Assembly (NCBI GenBank): GCA_036522815.1
Contig: DATDFC010000015.1
Coordinates: 1-11,575 of the forward strand
Length of the DNA: 11,575 nt
Direction: 5' to 3'
Source: AG41 sp036522815
GTDB lineage: Bacteria; Gemmatimonadota; Gemmatimonadetes; Gemmatimonadales; GWC2-71-9
The notes beneath the pieces were generated by a model, which was not told the origin of the DNA, searched no databases, and was given only the letters and a program-made list of their open reading frames with translations. Below, in pieces: positions 7,893 through 11,575 of the stretch; the stretch's first letter is position 1, and each line of letters opens with the position of its first letter. Made by a program: the position numbers and the translations under genes.

Positions 7893-7896
<4 letters not shown>
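6598..7896 (-). CDS. hutI: Imidazolonepropionase
   Basis: HutI hydrolyses 4-imidazolone-5-propionate to N-formimidoyl-L-glutamate, the third step of histidine breakdown, in the cytoplasm. The 432-residue frame shows the amidohydrolase metal site: PGFVDCHTH with His84 and His86, His189 in FLGAHE, His254 in KLHADELDG, and Asp329 in ATDFNPGSSP. STTVEVKSGYGL at 147-158 is a family signature. Homology begins at KTLLVGA immediately after a CTG at 7896, which overlaps the hutU stop as CTGA and has a strong GGGGAGG seven bases upstream. The next in-frame GTG (residue 12) has no ribosome site and would cut off the first strand. Residues 57-68 come from a 7-bp tandem repeat in a surface loop. The last 17 or so residues look like a non-homologous tail, ending inside the start of the TPR gene. 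Confidence 0.95.
6621..6649 (-). promoter_or_regulatory. Internal promoter candidate for the TPR-polyprenyl synthase-DUF4321-tatA group
   Basis: On the minus strand TTGTCC (6644-6649) and TATCTT (6621-6626) are 17 bp apart, each matching four of six consensus bases. The same TATCTT form is seen in front of the leftward TPR gene at 566-571. The -10 ends nine bases before the ATG at 6611, so the transcript would be almost leaderless. It sits inside the 3' end of hutI. If real, it separates expression of the downstream genes from the hut genes. Confidence 0.3.
7694..7728 (+). repeat. 7-bp tandem repeat inside hutI
   Basis: Five consecutive heptamers read GCGATTG, CGGATTG, TGGAATG, CGGAATG and CGGAATG on the plus strand. 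Read on the coding (minus) strand they encode His-Ser-Ala-Phe-Arg-Ile-Pro-Gln-Ser-Ala-Ile-Ala, residues 57-68 of HutI. The stretch is visibly less GC-rich than its surroundings. It lies between the GERIAWVGP strand and the PGFVDCHTH strand, where the family has a variable loop, so the enzyme frame is preserved. Confidence 0.9.
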
Positions 7897-9559
<1,663 letters not shown>

Positions 9560-9563
<4 letters not shown>

Positions 9564-11050
9564 GCCGCCTCCGGATCGAACGTCCCGTCGCGCAGTCCCG
9601 CGGCGATGCGCTCGATGTCTCCGCTGAGCGGACGGTCGCCGGCGAGCGGCGGCACCAGGCGACGGAGCGCGGCGAGCGTGCGGGCCACACCCTGGCCCGG
9701 CTTCAGGGGTCGCAGAAACTCGAGCCCCTGCGCCGCCGCGAGCAGCTCGATCGCCACGATGCGCGCCGCGTTGGCCAGAATCCGCTCGGCCTTCCATGCG
9801 GCGGTCATGCCCATCGGCACGACGTCCTCCTGGTTCCCCTCCGTGGGGACGGACTGCACACTGGCCGGCGTGGCCAGCACGCGGCATTCGGCGACCAGCG
9901 CCGCAGCCGCGATCTGTGCGGTCATGAAACCCGACTCGAGCCCGGGATCCCGGGCCAGGAAGGCGGGCAGTCCGGAGGACAGGTCGGGGTTCACGATCCG
10001 CTCGAGCCGGCGCTCGGCGAGCCCAGCCAGCGTGGCGAGCACGATCCCGATCACGTCGAGCGCGAGCGCGATCGGCTGGCCGTGGAAATTGCCTCCCGAG
10101 AGGATGTCGCCGTCGATCACCAGGGGATTGTCGGTCGCCGCGTTGAGCTCCGTCGTCACCAGGCGCTCGGCGAGCGCGAGGCCTTCTCCCACCGCCCCCA
10201 ACACCTGCGGCGTGCAGCGCAGCGAGTACGCGTCCTGCACGCGCGGGTCGTTCTCGCGATGCGACTCGCGGATCTCGGAATCGGCGAGCAGGGTGCGGAG
10301 CAGCGCCGCGGACCGCTGCTGATAGGCGTGGGGACGCGCCTCGTGGATCCGGGCGTCGAACGGCGCCGGCGTGCCGCGCACGGCCTCGAGGCTCATGGCG
10401 GCGGCGGCGTGTGCCGTGCGCCACAGGACCCAGGCGTCGTGCACCAGCAACGCCGCCAGCCCGGTCTGCGCCTGCGTGCCGTTCACGAACGCGAGGCCCT
10501 CCTTCGCTTCCAGCGTGATCGGTGCGAGCTGCCTGGCTCGCAGCGCGCTCCCGCCCTCCCCCTCCCCCTCTCCAATCATGGCGAGCGCCAGGTGTGCCAG
10601 GGGCGCGAGGTCTCCCGATGCCCCGACGCTCCCCTGCGAGGGGACGCGGGGATGCACCTGCGCGTTCAACATGCCGACGATCAGCTCGGGCAGGATCGCG
10701 CGGACGCCGCTCGTTCCGCGCAGCAGGACGTTGGCGCGCAGCAGCATCATCGCCCGCACGGCGTCGACCGACAGCGGCTCTCCCACCCCGGACGCGTGGC
10801 TGCGGATCAGGTTCAGCTGCAGCTCGCGCGCCTGGTCGGGCTTGATCCGCACGTGCGCCAGCTTGCCGAACCCCGTGTTGACGCCATAGATCGTGTCGCC
10901 CCGCGCCACCGCGCTCTCGACCGCCCGGCGCGACACCCCCACGCTCGCCAGGGCCTGAGGGGCGATGGCCACGGGTGCGGCGTGACGGGCGACGGCGACG
11001 ACGTCCGCGATCGAGAGGGAATGCCCGTCGAGCGTGATGGGAGTCGGCAT
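9560..11050 (-). CDS. hutH: Histidine ammonia-lyase
   Basis: HutH removes ammonia from L-histidine to give urocanate, the entry step of the hut pathway. The 496-residue protein has the MIO-forming Ala144-Ser145-Gly146 in GSVGASGDLAPLAH, the catalytic Tyr55 in YGVNTGFG, and DNPL and SGGNFHG at 307-310 and 318-324. The selectivity pair Ser84-His85 (RSHASGVG) is what histidine lyases carry, unlike the His-Leu or Phe-Leu of tyrosine and phenylalanine lyases. Two departures from the usual form are seen. The C-terminal motif is NQEDVVPMG (406-414), where most HutH have NQEDHVSM. The loop after residue 158 is short and built of Gly-Glu repeats. The ATG at 11050 starts directly at the homologous LDG segment, but no Shine-Dalgarno is visible. 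It is first of the seven-gene run; the upstream region is occupied by a long hairpin. Confidence 0.96.
10554..10573 (+). repeat. CCCTCC-type simple repeat inside hutH
   Basis: About three copies of a C-rich hexamer encode the alternating Glu-Gly run at residues 159-167 of HutH (IGEGEGEGG). The family normally has a longer, non-repetitive loop here before the LEAKEGL segment. The frame is kept. Confidence 0.7.
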
Positions 11051-11062
11051 GCGAGGTAAAGC

Positions 11063-11170
11063 TAGACGGGTAGACGGGTAGACGTCGAGCGGTGGCTAGG
11101 AACGAGCGGGCAGGCCTACCTGCTCACTCGCGCCCAACCACCGCTCGACGTCTACCCGTCTAGCCGTCTA
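11063..11170. repeat. Long inverted repeat (hairpin element) between the right-edge gene and hutH
   Basis: The arms 11063-11095 and 11138-11170 are reverse complements at 32 of 33 positions; the inner 25 bp (11071-11095 with 11138-11162) are perfect. The 42-bp centre holds a second stem, 11103-11114 with 11119-11130, which has one mismatch, one G-T pair and a CCTA loop. The outer part of each arm is made of 8-bp direct repeats: TAGACGGG, TAGACGGG, TAGACG on the left and the complement of TAGACGGC, TAGACGGG, TAGACG on the right. Nearly the whole intergenic region is therefore one cruciform-capable element. No coding capacity or T-tract is present. It resembles REP or MITE-like palindromic elements, but no family is recognised. 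Confidence 0.9.
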
Positions 11171-11575
11171 TCTGGAGGCTACGGACTGCCCGCTCGTCGC
11201 CGGCCGTTTCGGCACCAGCTCCGGATTCCCCGGATCCGTCTGTACACTCCAGTCGAAAATGACATACTGCCGGCTGACCGCGGTGACGCGCAGCGCGGCG
11301 TAGTGATAGGCGCCGGCCTCGTTGCGCTGGAAGACGTAGCCGTAACCCGGCACCGCCTGGTACATGCTGCGGGTATAGCCGCCCGCGGGCGCGAAGTCGA
11401 TCGACGTCAAGTCGTCGATGGGCTGCGTGCTGTAGAGCTGCATGCTGTCGCCGGCGAACTCCGGCACGATCCACAGCGTGGAATCGCTCGCCTGGTGAAT
11501 CCAGAAGTCGATGTCCGTGCGGTTGCCGTTCTGCACCAGTCCCAGCTCGCCCGCATCGCCGACGCCGTTGGCGTT
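11168..11575 (-). CDS. Unrecognised protein, C-terminal part (5' end beyond the right edge)
   Basis: The frame is open from the window edge to a TAG at 11170-11168, giving 135 residues; the GTG at 11536 is internal, since reading continues upstream as Asn-Ala-Asn-Gly-Val-Gly-Asp-Ala-Gly-Glu. The sequence is rich in aromatic residues and beta-type stretches: TDIDFWIHQASDSTLWIVPE, GYGYVFQRNEAGAYHYAALRV and QYVIFDWSVQTDPGNPEL. It ends in a polar tail. This looks like the end of an extracytoplasmic or surface beta-sheet protein, but without the N-terminus no signal peptide can be checked. I recall similar endings in uncharacterised proteins of Gemmatimonadota-like genomes but cannot name a family. 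The stop codon lies within the outermost three bases of the inverted repeat. hutH follows after 117 bp on the same strand. Confidence 0.75.
   Translation of the reverse strand, partial: NANGVGDAGELGLVQNGNRTDIDFWIHQASDSTLWIVPEFAGDSMQLYSTQPIDDLTSIDFAPAGGYTRSMYQAVPGYGYVFQRNEAGAYHYAALRVTAVSRQYVIFDWSVQTDPGNPELVPKRPATSGQSVASR

Noticed and set aside
9564..10424. Upstream extension of the hutU frame and the opposing plus-strand frames over hutH
   Set aside because: The hutU homology starts at the ATG of the ATGA junction; the extension is an out-of-frame reading of hutH.
11051..11167. HutC-type operator or clear promoter in front of hutH
   Set aside because: Neither a convincing -35/-10 pair nor a recognisable operator palindrome apart from the long inverted repeat could be found.
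11063..11170. Intrinsic terminator or CRISPR-like array
   Set aside because: There is no T-tract on either strand after the stem, and the repeat units are only 8 bp without spacers.

Overview
The window is very GC-rich and gene-dense, with almost no non-coding DNA. The gene set (PpiD-like chaperone, TatA, DUF4321 protein, long-chain polyprenyl synthase, large TPR proteins with proline/acid-rich linkers, histidine degradation) suggests a free-living, diderm-type soil or environmental bacterium. The style of the TPR proteins and of the gene order resembles Gemmatimonadota. That placement is an inference from recall, not shown by any marker gene here.

Layout. (1) 1-538, minus: the N-terminal part of a TPR protein that runs off the left edge. 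(2) 539-686: a 148-bp divergent intergenic region with one sigma70-like promoter candidate facing each way. (3) 687-2525, plus: a PpiD/SurA-like membrane-anchored peptidyl-prolyl isomerase, the only clear plus-strand gene. (4) 2522-11050, minus: a continuous run of seven genes. In transcription order these are hutH, hutU, hutI, a large TPR protein, a polyprenyl diphosphate synthase, a DUF4321 membrane protein and tatA. Neighbouring genes overlap or lie 1-12 bp apart. (5) 11051-11167: an intergenic region filled by a long inverted repeat (about 33-bp arms, 32/33 matched) with an inner second stem. (6) 11168-11575, minus: the C-terminal part of an unrecognised protein cut by the right edge.

Function. 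HutH, HutU and HutI carry out the first three steps of histidine catabolism: histidine to urocanate, to imidazolonepropionate, to N-formimidoylglutamate. The enzyme that finishes the pathway (HutG, HutF or a formiminotransferase) is not in the window. The four genes downstream are envelope or respiratory-type functions (isoprenoid chain synthesis, Tat export, TPR scaffold) that have no known need for histidine. A promoter candidate at the hutI/TPR junction could let them be expressed without the hut genes. PpiD converges on TatA so tightly that their stop codons overlap in one CTAG.

I found no defence system, CRISPR array, transposase, phage gene or RNA gene. The least ordinary items are the long hairpin element upstream of hutH, a 7-bp tandem repeat inserted in frame inside hutI, and the non-canonical CTG start of hutI.
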